Counted from the first letter of the stretch, positions 46,373 to 56,984 are shown. The stretch: DNA of 64,000 nt from Prochilodus magdalenae (GCA_024036415.1 JAMWET010004065.1:247001-311000); one strand, 5' to 3'. The notes: generated from the sequence alone by a model not told the origin. Numbers and translations: made by a program.

Positions 46373-46520
46373 AGGGAAGCTGTGGCTCAGCTGGTAGAGT
46401 GGATTGTCCACTTGTGCAGGCGTCTGCTACTGTATACAGCTAAAGTGCCCTTGAGCACGGCACTTAAATGCTCCCTGGATGTCACAGCTATGACTCCCCT
46501 GACCTCCCATCTAACACTAA
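46373..46520 (+). mobile_element. tRNA-headed SINE
   Basis: GCTGTGGCTCAGCTGGTAGAG matches a tRNA A box; the body contains GTGCCCTTGAGCACGGCACT. Not a tRNA gene: no cloverleaf 3' half. Confidence 0.6.
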
Positions 46521-46904
46521 AGCTTGTCCAATGTTTGTTGACACATATGTAAAACTGATTTCCAGCCCATCTATGTCCAATGTTGGATTTTTACGTCAAA
46601 CCAGTATTCATTTTCTATTTACATTCAACAATATTTCAGTATTTTAAATGTGTGTAAATCTAAAATGGATATCTCCACTGAAATATTGTCAGTGTATATT
46701 TGAGTGAATATATATTTTTACAAACAGCTAAATTAAACCAAATACATAATACTGCATGCTTGTGAAGCTGAAGCCCATATGAGTAATACATATTTATATT
46801 CTGAGACCCTGCTGCAAAAGTTTTTAGATTTTTAATGCAGCAATATTATTCACACCCTTATCTTCTACCCACTCCAAACATACTGACCACAGAGGTTCAC
46901 CCTA

Positions 46905-46999
46905 CCCACTAATTATCAAGTTTCCATCCAGTATATCAGCAAGACACAAAAATAGCACAGAGCAGAAATCCCCCTAGGAGTGCCTGAGAACCACTACTG

Positions 47000-47053
<54 letters not shown>

Positions 47054-47068
47054 CTGTCTGTGTGCGTC

Positions 47069-47122
<54 letters not shown>

Positions 47123-47310
47123 CAGGCCTCCGCTGAGAACAGCATATGGATGTGGGTGGTTTTAGTAGGTAGTCATATTCTTATCTCAGATCTGCCAGCC
47201 CTTCGGAGAAGGAGGTTTTCAGTACTGCAGAAAATTCATAAACTGAGCTTCTGATAGGTGGAAGGTGGCTACAGTGACATCAACACTGTGTCTCATGCTA
47301 TAAACAGCTG
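46905..47310 (+). repeat. Degenerate repeat R2, copy 2, split by (GT)n
   Basis: Blocks CCAGTATATCAGCAAGACAC, CTGAGAACCAC, CATATGGATGTGGGTGGTT and TGATAGGTGGAAGGTGGCT match 13440-13890. Confidence 0.5.
46999..47120. repeat. (GT)n microsatellite
   Basis: About 120 bp of GT with GCGTCTGTCT interruptions. Confidence 0.95.
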
Positions 47311-47966
47311 AACTGTAGAATGCAAATTGGACAAAACTGGACGAACCTTACAAAGCTCGAAAAGATAAAGTTCTGCCATCTTACCTTCAAGAGATGTTGA
47401 AATGCTTGCTTGTGAAATGAAGCGCCCAGAGTTTGTCTTGATCCCCAAAAACATGAGGATCCTGTTTGCCAATTTACTTAAACTTGGCTCCAGATTGTTT
47501 ATGACTCACCTAACTGAACATCAAACTTACCAGAATAACGATATGTCTAACATGCTGTTAAGTTAATTAATCTGATGAGCAACATCATGAATAATGATAA
47601 TCGATCCAACTAATAGCTGGAGCCTATCCCTGCATTTACCCTGTGAGAAACGGAATAGTACAAGATACTGCAAAATAAAATAATCTGCAGGTGAAGTTTG
47701 TCTCAAGTGAAGCTTGCCTGCTGAGTTCAAATGTGATTTGAGCAGTTGGATAAGTTGCAGAGGGGTTGCATTGTTGGGCTTCAGGAAACGGGATGGTCTT
47801 ATCGATGTATTGCACCCCATACCGGTTATGCAGATATTCCCATAGCACCCTGTTGCAGCAGTGGATAGAAGAAGGCACGCACCAATCTGAGTATCACACA
47901 TCCAGGATGCTGAGGCATGCCTTTGCTGGCCTTGTGGGCAGATATATGCAGACCTGTGCATGTGCT
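47311..47966. other. Region downstream of gene B
   Basis: Would contain the gene B 3' UTR on the minus strand. No clear AATAAA close to the stop; short frames show no domain. Confidence 0.35.
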
Positions 47967-48026
47967 TCAGAACTTGTGGATGAAATTTGCTTGTTCATGC
48001 AGTTCCACCTCTTCATTTTCATGAGG
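47967..48026 (-). CDS. Gene B exon 6: truncated cytoplasmic tail
   Basis: 60 nt including the stop TGA (47969-47967), acceptor TTTTTATTCAG. Starts PHENEEVELHE, which aligns with gene A FHVYEEVELQE. Small deletions relative to gene A then shift the frame into TGA, so the second tyrosine motif is lost. Confidence 0.63.
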   Translation of the reverse strand, partial: PHENEEVELHEQANFIHKF

Positions 48027-51000
48027 CTGAATAAAAATATTTATGGATTGTCACATCACGTCTGAGATAAGCTAATGGAAATGGTTAATTAAGGTGAATC
48101 ATAAAAGAAGAACCATCTGATGTTCTTTACCTGTGGGTTACGTTTTCCCGCTGATGATGAAATTCTGGATGTGCAGCAAAATTTTCTAAACACAAAATCC
48201 ACATAAAAACATCATAAATGATAAAACTCAATGCTGTTCAGCTAAAACAAGGAAGTGGTGTGACTTGGCATTGTCTGTCCTTCACTTTTGCCTTTCAGTA
48301 TGTTTTATTACTCCCATGATCATGATCAGAAGGAGTGTGGAATTGTAGTGCTACTGAGAAGGAAGATAAAGGTTACCAGGCACAATAAATAATGATCAGT
48401 TTTGACTGATATGGGCAAAATTTATTGAGCTAGACATGCTAACATAACATGCCAGATGTCTAGGCATGGAGGTGTAGAAGTGCCTCAGAAGCATCCTACC
48501 TAAACTGTCCGGGTTTCATGTGTATGATGCAGAGGAGGATTAGAAGCTTTATGAAGGGCCAGATGAAGAAAACCCTCAGAAGACCAAAAGACTGTTCAAC
48601 AGTGTCTGGAAAAGAAGAAGACATAACAGATATGATTACTTTATTATCCTCTGTGCTCTATAGCAGCACCAGCGTGTCATGTGTTTTGAACTTGGAGCAC
48701 CAGCCGTCCAGTCACTAGCTGCACCCATGGGACGAGACCGCGGCAGAGTACAGTACATTGTTTGTGCTGATTTCCAGTGTGTAAGAGTGGATATGTAACT
48801 CAGGCTTCGGGTTAGTTGAGTTGGCGTTGGGTAGCGTGTAGGGCTGTACCCGACTCAGAATTTTGTCAGTCGAATCGGATTCGCCCGTCCTGGTCGACGA
48901 TTCGACTATTCGTTCACGTTTTTTTCTCCATGTACATTATCTAGTAATCAGTAAATCAGTCTGCATACGGTTCAGATCTGATGTCCTCCTCATTTAGAAA
49001 GTCAGCAGAGTCACAGGAACATATTTCTGAACTAAGAGAGACGTGGCGTATGATGATCGATCTGAACTGGAGCCTGATTTAATTACAGGATACAGCGTCG
49101 GGCAGCAGCGCGTACTAATGCTAAACATTAGCGCTTATAGCTTCTAGTCTTTTTTTAATTTCACTTCTAACAGCTTCTTCAGTAGGAGGACCCTTCGCCT
49201 TTCTTCTCTCATAAATAATGAACTCCTAAATAAAACCAGATTAGTCCATATTTAAATTATTTTTAGATAAAAAGAAGAATGGTAGACCTGAAACCGTTTA
49301 TTATATTACTCGCGCTGAAATCAGTATCTCTCGTTTATCAGCAGGCGTATTAAGTGACTGTACTTTAAATAAAGATAATCTCAGCTGTAGACGAATAAAT
49401 ATAAATATCTGTTATGTAGGTTCTAAAATAATGGAATTATAATAAAACAAACGTCTCCGGTCCGTTTTATCCTTCACCGCAAACAGTCGTTAAGTTCTTG
49501 TGCATTTCTGTAAGCTTTAGTCTGTTTAACGGGGGAAAAAAGGTCACTGCTGTCAGTCGACTTGAAGGGTCACAGTCAACTTAAAGGGTCGACTGACGAT
49601 TCGAATCATCGACTTCTAGAGGGCAGCCCTAGTAGCGTGGTTAAAAGTCAACTCGTTCATCGAGTTGACTTTTTAATGTTGAACGCAGCTCGTAAGCTAC
49701 TTGTAACTGCCCAAACTCTAATTCTGCTACTGCTCCTTTCTTCTCTCCCACGCTCTCCCTCTACTCTCACTCACCCACTCCGCCTACCATTCTACGTCAT
49801 CAAATACGTACAGCAGATTTTAACCAACAGTTTACAGAATCTCTTTTTTATATAACAATTACTAATCACTGTTCTTACATGTGCATAGTCTGTATTATAT
49901 ATCTGGGCTGGGCAGATCTGGGTACCATGTGAACAAAACCAAACGCCTTGCTGACCCCTTTGTCATAGGGAAAACTTCCTAGATCCACCACTGCCTGGCA
50001 GTGTCATAGACCAGCAACTTTCCATTAACTCCCTCTATCAGATTTCGCACCTGAGCTTCTCAGGACAGTGACATTAGTGGCAAGCTCATCACTGGTTTGG
50101 TAGAAATGGAAAACACCAGCAGCAACTCTCTTCTGAATCAGTCAGTGTCAAAGTGCACAGGGTAAATTACATACTAATATATCCATCCCAAGCTTGGTGT
50201 AAAATATGGAATGTCTTTAAGAAGCTTCAAATTGCTGTATTTAGTCTAAAACTGATCTAGTAACAGTGCTGTAGTTATGTCTAGATGTCTCTGCATCGAG
50301 TCCTATAGATTCCTAATGGCGATAATTCATGCCATGCAGCTGGAACACTCTCACTCAGTTCCTGCAGACTGAGTGCTAGAGTTGGAGGTGGAGGGACACC
50401 AGGCCTTCTGGACATGTGATGTATGATAACAAACCATACATCTTGGTACTGACCACAGTGCCTCCACACGTGGATTTGTTTTGTGTCTCCACCAAGACAA
50501 ACGCGGGACTCATCACTGGAGATTTCTCTGACTGACATGACTGTCTGACATGACACCCAGCACATATTAACCAGTAGTATAAATTCATAAGTTCATTTTC
50601 CCCCAAAACTCCCCCCAAAACTTTCATTTTGAGACATTCAGGGGGCCCAATAGGTTAATTATAAGGTCCTGGACCCCCCAGGACCCCCCAGTATCTCACA
50701 CCATGTATCTAGGCTAATACGTTCAAACTGGTGCTCTCATTAAAAAGCATGGCCTCCAACTTCTAATCTCCTACACCCTCTTACAGTGCGGTCTGTAAAG
50801 GCACACACGCTGCTGTGTCCCCTGGATGTTCCTTGTTATGTATGTATGATGGTCTGAAGTGCCCACCTTTGAACATGAAGGTGGTTATTCGAGTCTCAGG
50901 CCACCGGAAGTGGCTGCCAGTAACCACACAGGTCAGGTTGTTGTGAGCGGCATTTGGAAGCAGCTGTAACCGACTCGTCACTGTGAAAACTCCACCACCA

Positions 51001-52746
51001 TCTCTAGATGAGTGTGTCTCAGGTAAAGAGGAGTTCCATGGAATCTCCCAGTGGATGGAAGCTGCTGGGAGACTCTGAACTTCACAGACGGCAACAGTGT
51101 GGCCACCTTCGGTTTCCAACCAGCCAGCCATGATCGGACGGGCTAAAATCAGAATGGCACATTATGTTAATTCACCACAGTGGCTTCCAATGAATGAACC
51201 CACATCGCTGTAGGTACACTGTACACTAACATTGTTCTTACCCCATGCAGACACATGAATCGTTTCCTCATAGCCTCCCGCACGGTACGACACATCACAT
51301 TTGTAAATTCCTTCGTCTTTAAAGGAAAAATGAGGGATGTTCAGGCTGTAGTCTCCTGCTTTGTCAATGTCCTTTTCATCCTGACACGTGTTGAAGTCTG
51401 GGTCGTTTACAGCCACGGTAATACTGCAGTTCTTCTCCTGCGAGTGGATTTTCCAGATGACGTAAATCATCTCACTCCATTGGATCTTTGTGCTGGTGCA
51501 CAGTAAGGTGACCATCCTGCCCATTTCAAAGCTCTCATTCCTGTAACCTGTAAGATGTGTCACATGTGATCTGATGATGTATCTACCACTAAATTAGCAT
51601 ATTTGACACCAAGCCGCCTTCTCAAATCTCTGATCACGGAGGACTGAAGACTCATACTCATGGTTTATGGATCATTAGGTAGTCCTAATGCTCCTAAAGC
51701 TCCTCATAGATCCGTGTTCCTATTAGCCACTCTCTGCAGACCTGATGGAAATAACTCACTGCAGAGCCAAGTGGCTAACAAATGGCATACTACACCAACT
51801 TTGACCACAAGAGGGCGATGCTTTCCCCAGTTACCCTTCTAAGGTTTGTCTGATTTATTGCCTGCTACTTATGGCTTGTACGTACGTGTGATTCCACACA
51901 TGGTTCCTCATCCACTACTTATAAATGTGTTTATATGAGACACTTTTTTTCCACACAAGCAGATTTTTGGGTCCATACTTCTCTTTTAATTTCCTTAACC
52001 TTTGACTCAGCACCCATACTTCCGCTACGATACTACCTCTCCAAGTTGCCTTTATCTCTTGGACACAATGTCCACTTTCCTAAAAGCATCCATTATAGCA
52101 TAAGTCCTGGTTTTTACCTTCAAGCTCTGCTTGTGCAGGAAGATGACTGTGTGGTATAGGTGTGTTAGTATCCAGAAAAGCTCTGTCAGCATGTCCTAAG
52201 GGTTAACAGTCCGTCGAGTTACAGGTTAATATACAGGCAGCATCTTTTGTAGATCACATATTCAATGTATAAATGTTAAACATAGCATCACTGGCCAAAG
52301 AAAAACATGTATCTCCAAAATGGCAACTTTACAGTAGAGGCCAAAAACCTCTTTTAATTTGAATGGCTGTCAATGGAACCAGACGTATTTCCAAGTTGTC
52401 TGGACCATTTCTGTTGGTCCATTCTTCATGAAATTCCCACACAATGTAAACAGCAGCTAATGTGATCAAATGAGGCATAAAAGTAAAATTCAACAAAAAT
52501 GGAGATACATGTTTTTCTTTGGACAGTGACGATAGGAAGGAGAGAAATCATTTATTCTACAGAACGACTGAAAACAGATGCTAATACAGGACGAAAGCAC
52601 ACCTACAGACTGTCGTGGATATGAAAACATATAAAGGAATAAAGCAAAAGCTGAGGAACTTATAGAACGAGCAAACCTGATGTGAGGTTTCTTGAAAAAC
52701 CGACGACAAGAACAAACACAGCTCTGAACATCCACTCGTCCTGCAT
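47967..52746 (-). CDS. CD200 receptor-like Ig-superfamily gene B (six exons, tyrosine-free tail)
   Basis: Paralogue of gene A, predicted 290 aa. Coding exons on the minus strand: 52746-52677, 51547-51242, 51142-50867, 48605-48500, 48185-48131, 48026-47967 (873 nt in frame, all GT..AG). Signal peptide aa 1-23, IgV about 25-125, IgC-like about 126-217, transmembrane about 224-247 with R228 and K237, tail 248-290. The IgV keeps LLC, YVIWKI, DEGIYKC and the extra KNC/NTC Cys pair. The tail has no tyrosine: the gene A VYEEV position reads ENEEV, and small deletions shift the frame to a stop before the region matching STYTNL, where the Tyr codon is also changed. A membrane-buried basic residue with a short tail is typical of activating members of paired receptors that use DAP12-type adaptors; that role is inference. 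It could also be a decaying copy, though no exon is broken. Confidence 0.74.
48131..48185 (-). CDS. Gene B exon 5: cytoplasmic juxtamembrane
   Basis: 55 nt, acceptor TTGTGTTTAG, donor CAG|GTAAAG. Begins KFCCTSR, matching gene A NLCCTSK; basic and serine-rich. Confidence 0.65.
48296..48491 (-). mobile_element. Tc1-like remnant TcA in gene B intron 4
   Basis: AAGGAAGATAAAGGTTACCA, GATATGGGCAA and AACATGCCAGATGTCTAGGC match the 3' part of TcA. It stops about 7 bp from the exon 4 donor (48499-48498). Confidence 0.6.
48500..48605 (-). CDS. Gene B exon 4: transmembrane segment
   Basis: 106 nt, acceptor CTTTTCCAG, donor AG|GTAGGA. Hydrophobic span around FFIWPFIKLLILLCII, with K237 inside it and R228 near its outer edge. 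A Tc1-like remnant ends about 7 bp from the donor. Confidence 0.73.
48839..49631. mobile_element. hAT non-autonomous element, 793 bp, perfect 8-bp target duplication
   Basis: Ends TAGGGCTG...CAGCCCTA, target duplication GTAGCGTG at 48831-48838 and 49632-49639. Subterminal GTCGAATC/GATTCGA-type motifs. No transposase frame. Lies in gene B intron 3. Confidence 0.9.
49643..49673. other. Perfect 13-bp hairpin beside the hAT element
   Basis: AAAAGTCAACTCG, loop TTCAT, CGAGTTGACTTTT. In minus-strand transcripts it would be followed by a short run of U. Confidence 0.7.
50278..50545 (-). mobile_element. Tc1-like remnant TcA in gene B intron 3
   Basis: Minus-strand frame SSDESRVCLGGDTKQIHVWR then SRRPGVPPPP ... 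LQELSESVPAAWHEL: segment around the second catalytic Asp and the C-terminus of a Tc1 transposase; ends missing. Confidence 0.7.
50867..51142 (-). CDS. Gene B exon 3: IgC-like domain
   Basis: 276 nt, phase 1-1, acceptor CTGATTTTAG, donor AAAG|GTGGGC. Contains VAVCEV, ASIHWE, LTCVVT, and the sequons NSS and NLT. Confidence 0.77.
51242..51547 (-). CDS. Gene B exon 2: IgV domain
   Basis: 306 nt, phase 1-1, acceptor CATCTTACAG, donor G|GTAAGA. Contains VTLLC, YVIWKI, DEGIYKC and the second Cys pair KNC/NTC. Exactly the same length as gene A exon 2. Confidence 0.8.
51548..52284. other. Gene B intron 1, part
   Basis: No named element except the block at 52105-52240 shared with gene A intron 1. Confidence 0.35.
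52285..52535. mobile_element. MITE M1 in gene B intron 1
   Basis: Starts CACTGGCCAAAGAAAAACAT and ends ATGTTTTTCTTTGGACAGTG: terminal inverted repeats. The interior shares GGTCCATTCTTCATGAA and TGGAACCAGACG with the other copies. Inverted relative to 35495. Confidence 0.75.
52677..52746 (-). CDS. Gene B exon 1: signal peptide
   Basis: 70 nt from ATG at 52746. The peptide begins MQDEWMF and has the hydrophobic core RAVFVLVVGF. Ends NLTS|G at the same G|GTTTGC donor as gene A. Confidence 0.72.
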
Positions 52747-52925
52747 GGCTCTGAAGGCTGTTTGGTTTTCTTCTACTTCCTAGTCCGGTTTTACTCTGTA
52801 CTGAACTTCTTGATGTCAGTGTCTCATGCATCCCCCGTTTCCTTCTTCTGCACCTGTTTCATGAAGGGCTCCCTGAGATGGCCCTGTCAGAAGAGTAAAT
52901 GTCACGTAGGTGTTTTGTCTCAGCT
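52747..52925 (-). promoter_or_regulatory. Putative gene B upstream regulatory block
   Basis: Matches the gene A upstream region, including the 32-bp block at 52884-52915. The position of the gene A TATAAAG reads about CTAGGAAG here, and the E-box CACCTG reads CACCTA. The two copies may therefore be regulated differently. Confidence 0.35.
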
Positions 52926-53143
52926 CTTGTCTCCTGCTCTACGGCCTCAGAAAACCTCAGCAGGGCCCAAACAATGAAGCCAGAGGTCTTTTAAGCCTCA
53001 CAGAGCGGCTGCGTCCTTCTGCCGCTGTCCTTCTGCAACAGAGAGGTGACAGTCTTCCTTGACAGCGTCGACTTCCTTCATTCTGTCACGTGAACACATT
53101 TTCCACCTTTCGGTTGAAGAGGTCGAGAAGAACAAATACACTC

Positions 53144-53205
53144 ATTTCAACTGTGCAAATTTCAATTGTACAAATTTCAGCTGTACAAATTTCATTGTAC
53201 AAATG
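53144..53205. repeat. Short tandem repeat, about 16-bp unit
   Basis: Four units of CAAATTTCAATTGTA-like text. Confidence 0.7.
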
Positions 53206-53754
53206 TAAACATCATTAGTTTATAATGCTTTAGTAAATAAACAAACACGTCAGGTGCTTCTCTAATCTTTCCCACAGGTGATGTAGAGAAGTTGCGTAAC
53301 TACTACTAGTCTGCACAGAGAGTTCCATGGAAGTAGGACCCTAGAGATTAGTACCATAGTACCTTATGATGGCTTACCTTATGACATTTACAGCTTTAGT
53401 GGGTCATAGAAGGCCTATGAGGTAAATGTGGTTTTGTGTATTCAAGGTCTGTTGTCCTTGAGCTGCCGGGTCTGAAATGAGCACAAACATGTGAAAAAAA
53501 GGATTTCTCTTTTTGGCCAACAAAAGCACAAAACACATTTAGTCAAGCACAAAAGCTAGACTTGCTAAAGCTTAGTTACAGATTGTTTGGATTGTTCCTC
53601 TTGGTGTTGTGTTGTGTGGCATGGCTGTCATCCTCAACAATCTAGACACTCTATGAAGCTTTTTGCGTTTGCCATTGAGTGGGCTGTATTGTTGGCCATA
53701 TCATTTGGCAGATTGACAAATATTTGCACTATTGTGTATCCTACTGTTCAAAGT
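53206..53754. other. No recognisable feature
   Basis: No coding signal or named repeat. Confidence 0.3.
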
Positions 53755-54437
53755 GACTTGTTCAGAACGCTGCAGCTCGTCTCATCTTCAACCTTCCAAA
53801 GTTCACCCACGTCACTCCACTGCTGCGCTCCCTTCATTGGCTTCCTGTCGTTGCCCGGATCAGATTTAAAACTCTGATGCTGGCCTACAAAGCCAAGAAT
53901 GGACCAGCGCCTCCCTACCTTATGGCAATAGTGAAGAGTCGAGCTGTACCTCAAGCCCTTCGTGCTTCAAGTACAGCTCGTCTCGAACCACCATCCCTGA
54001 GGACACATGGAAGACAAGCGTCCAGACTCTTCTCTGTCCTGGCTCCCAGATGGTGGAATGAACTCCCACTGGGCGTCAGAACAGCGGAGTCTCTCGCGGT
54101 CTTCAAATGCAGACTGAAGACCCAACTCTTCGAGAAAGCACTTAAGTGAGTGAACTCTAGCAGACGTGTAAATTGTGTGTATCGTGTGGCAATTTTATAA
54201 CCTTTTTTGTATTGCACTTATAATGTCCTTTGTCAATGTGTATTGTGTTGCACTTATAATGACCTTTCTCTAGGTACCAGCACTGGGCCCCTGTTCGGGC
54301 AGTGTCTGAGCTCATGGTGAGTTTTAGGCTCTTCCTGTACTAGCTGGAATATTATCCAACGGAACACTAAGCACGGTTGTAAGTTGCTCTGAATAAGAGC
54401 GTCTGCTAAATGGATATATGTAAATGTAAATGTAAGT
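53755..54437 (+). mobile_element. L2-type LINE: ORF2 C-terminus, 3' UTR and tail
   Basis: Open frame from about 53762 to the stop at 54147-54149: QNAAARLIFNLPKFTHVTPL, LHWLPVVARIRFKTLMLAYK, RLFSVLAPRWWNELPLGVRT, FKCRLKTQLFEKALK, the classic C-terminus of fish L2 LINEs. The 3' UTR runs to the tail GTAAGTTGCTCTGAATAAGA...GTAAATGTAAATG. 5'-truncated; about 128 uninterrupted codons suggest a fairly young copy. Confidence 0.85.
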
Positions 54438-55202
54438 GACTCTCACGACTGTCCAGATGAGTCACATTCACTTTAAGAGGAGGATCAATAAGAGAGCCAT
54501 AATGATAGCCAATCACCAAAAGTCGACTAATTTGTGAGATCAGTCTTCAGATTTAGCCTCCCACAATACAGGACATACTACGCATTTCCCAATGTGTATT
54601 CATTTACCAACACTACTGCCCAACTTGGTCTGTTGTGTAGCTACTGCCCATCCTGTGCGCTCTGATGCTGTTGCCTCATCTGCCTTGACTGGGTGCCACT
54701 CCTGTATTTTTGACCAGTTTCTTGCTGTCCTATGCTATATGCAACCTTCACCTGCATCCTGAGAGCAGAGCTTTAAGGTCAGCAGACCAAGGTTCTTTTC
54801 TAAGATGTGGTCAGTCATTTTGTCTTCATTACAGGACAAAACAACATGCACAGTAAACTCCTCCTGCACTGTCAGTCACAGTCACTGTGACTAGTCTGTT
54901 TGTACAAATACTGACTTTATTCTGATTTGCTGACTTTTATTTACTCACTTGTGGTGGCCCTGTTTGTTACTTTTGCTGTTCTGATTGTTTGCCTGGTTTT
55001 CGACATCCGCTTGTTTCTTTACAAGGGCACTTAGTCATGTCCAGTAAGTACTGGGGAATGGTATCTTCCAATCACAAGCCCCACTGAGAGAGAAGACAGC
55101 ACCTCATTTCTGATGGTCTTAAAGGTCTTAAAGCAGGTGGCCAACACGTGTCAAAGCAAACATTTGTTGAGCTGCTAAGATATATATGTGTGTGTGTACA
55201 TA
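54438..55202. other. No recognisable feature
   Basis: No coding signal; a short GT run before 55200. Confidence 0.3.
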
Positions 55203-55740
55203 CAGGGGTTGGACAATGAAACTGAAACACCTGGTTTTAGACCACAATCATTTATTAGTATGGTGTAGGGCCTCCTTTTGCGGCCAATACAGCGTCAGTT
55301 GGTCTTGGGAATGACATACACAAGTCCTGCACAGTGGTCAGAGGGATTTTAAGCCATTCTTCTTGCAGGATAGTGGCCAGGTCACTACGTGATGCTGGTG
55401 GAGGTTCGTCCTTCTTGGTGGTATGCTGACATTACCCTGGATACCGTGGCTCTTGATACATCACAAAGACTTGCTGTCTTGGTCACAGATGCGCCAGCAA
55501 GACGTGCACCAACAGTTTGTCCTCTTTTGAACTCTGGTATGTCCCCCATAATGTTGTGTGCATTGCAGTATTTTGAGCAGAACTGTGCTCTTACCTGCTA
55601 ACTGAACCTTCACACTCTGCTCTTACTGGTGCAATGTGCAGTTAATGAAGATTGACCTCCCACCATGCTGGTGTTTCAATTTAGCCATGAAACCTCCCAC
55701 ACTCCCTCTTAATTAAAATGACAGGTGTTCAGCATTCATA
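55203..55740 (-). mobile_element. Tc1-like deletion derivative TcB1, copy 3
   Basis: Left end CAGGGGTTGGACAATGAAAC next to TA; the minus strand holds the same N-terminal helix-turn-helix and C-terminal LATILQEEWLKIPLTTVQD, joined at the same deletion junction as copy 1. The far inverted repeat is decayed. Confidence 0.8.
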
Positions 55741-56264
55741 TGGTTTTATTGACTTTCCAACATATCTGATATGATTAGGGTTGCATATGAATAACCAATC
55801 TATGCTTGATGCACTGAACTTCAAATCCCATAGCCTCCTAACTTGATGCACTGAATCAAATCCCATGCTCCCTTATCAGTTTGTGTTCGTTACAATTGCC
55901 TGTAAATGTGGCTGACCGTTAGTTAGCAACATCGCTCATGTTAACACATTAACTGTTTGGAGCTATGAGCTAACCTGGTTTCTAAATGGGTCAGCAGTTT
56001 GCCTGCCCACCTTTTGCCTTCACTGATTGAACAACTTCTAGCTTCATTTGACTGAACAACTTCCACTTGTATTGGAGTAATATTTGACCAGAGGTACCTA
56101 CACTTCTACTCAGGTGATCGAATTGTGTACTTCGCTGGTCTCTGATAAATACAACCTTGTAAAAATGGTTGCATGCCACAGCAGATCTAGTTTAGGTTAT
56201 GCTGCTTCCCCCTATAGATGCAAATAGAATACAGAGAGGAAGTGTAGTGACAGAAAAGCCGGTG
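55741..56264. other. No recognisable feature
   Basis: No coding signal or named repeat. Confidence 0.3.
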
Positions 56265-56740
56265 TAAATCAACAACCTGCATTTGAATGTGGACAAGACA
56301 AATAAGATGGTTGTTGACTTCAGGTTCTCAGATTCTCCTCTCCTCTCCTAATCATCAACAAGTCCCTTGTGGTGTTAATTATAAGCCCCCAAGCACCTAG
56401 CAGAGAACCTCACCTAAACCCTGAACACCAGCTTCAAAGCCCAGAAAGACCAGCAAAGTCTGTATTTCCTGAGATCCACCATTTACCACCCTCTACAGAG
56501 ACACTATAGAAAGCAGCCACCTGGTTTGGTTTGGAAAAGCACTGTCTCCAACTGCAAGACCCTTCAGTGAAGAGTAAGGATAACTGAAGATACTACTGTG
56601 GTCTCTCTTCACTCCATAGCAGACATTTACACCTTACAGTGCATCCATGGAGCTAGCGATATTGTAGATGACCCCATACAACTCTCACGCAAATGGTCTT
56701 GTCTTCTGCTGTTGGGAAAGAGGTAATAAATACCTTGCTG
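56265..56740 (+). mobile_element. LINE fragment, Rex1/CR1-like
   Basis: Broken frames: NNLHLNVDKTNKMVVDFRF (segment after the RT catalytic box), LNTSFKAQKDQQSLYFLRS and IADIYTLQCIHGASDIVDDP. 5' and 3' ends missing. Confidence 0.65.
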
Positions 56741-56984
56741 CACATCGTCCTTAAAGTTTTAATTTACTAGAATACTGTTCGACCATATGTGCTCTAGGGC
56801 GGTTGTTATGGCTGCTACGTTACTGTTTCTATTCTGATCTGCTAATATGTCATATTGTGTTACATCCTTCTTTGCACAACTCCTCAAATCCTCAGTAACT
56901 TGTACACTCTCCGTCCTGTGTCCCGTTTTTGTATGCATTGTAAGCCTTTTAAATTTACTTCACTGTACTGTCAGCACTGTGTAG

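Noticed and set aside
46373..46445. tRNA gene
   Set aside because: Only an A-box-like 5' half is present and it continues into a SINE body; no cloverleaf.
52105..52240. Extra coding exon between signal and IgV exons
   Set aside because: The possible 29-nt exon in gene B breaks the phase and the gene A counterpart has a stop; similarity is explained by the gene duplication.
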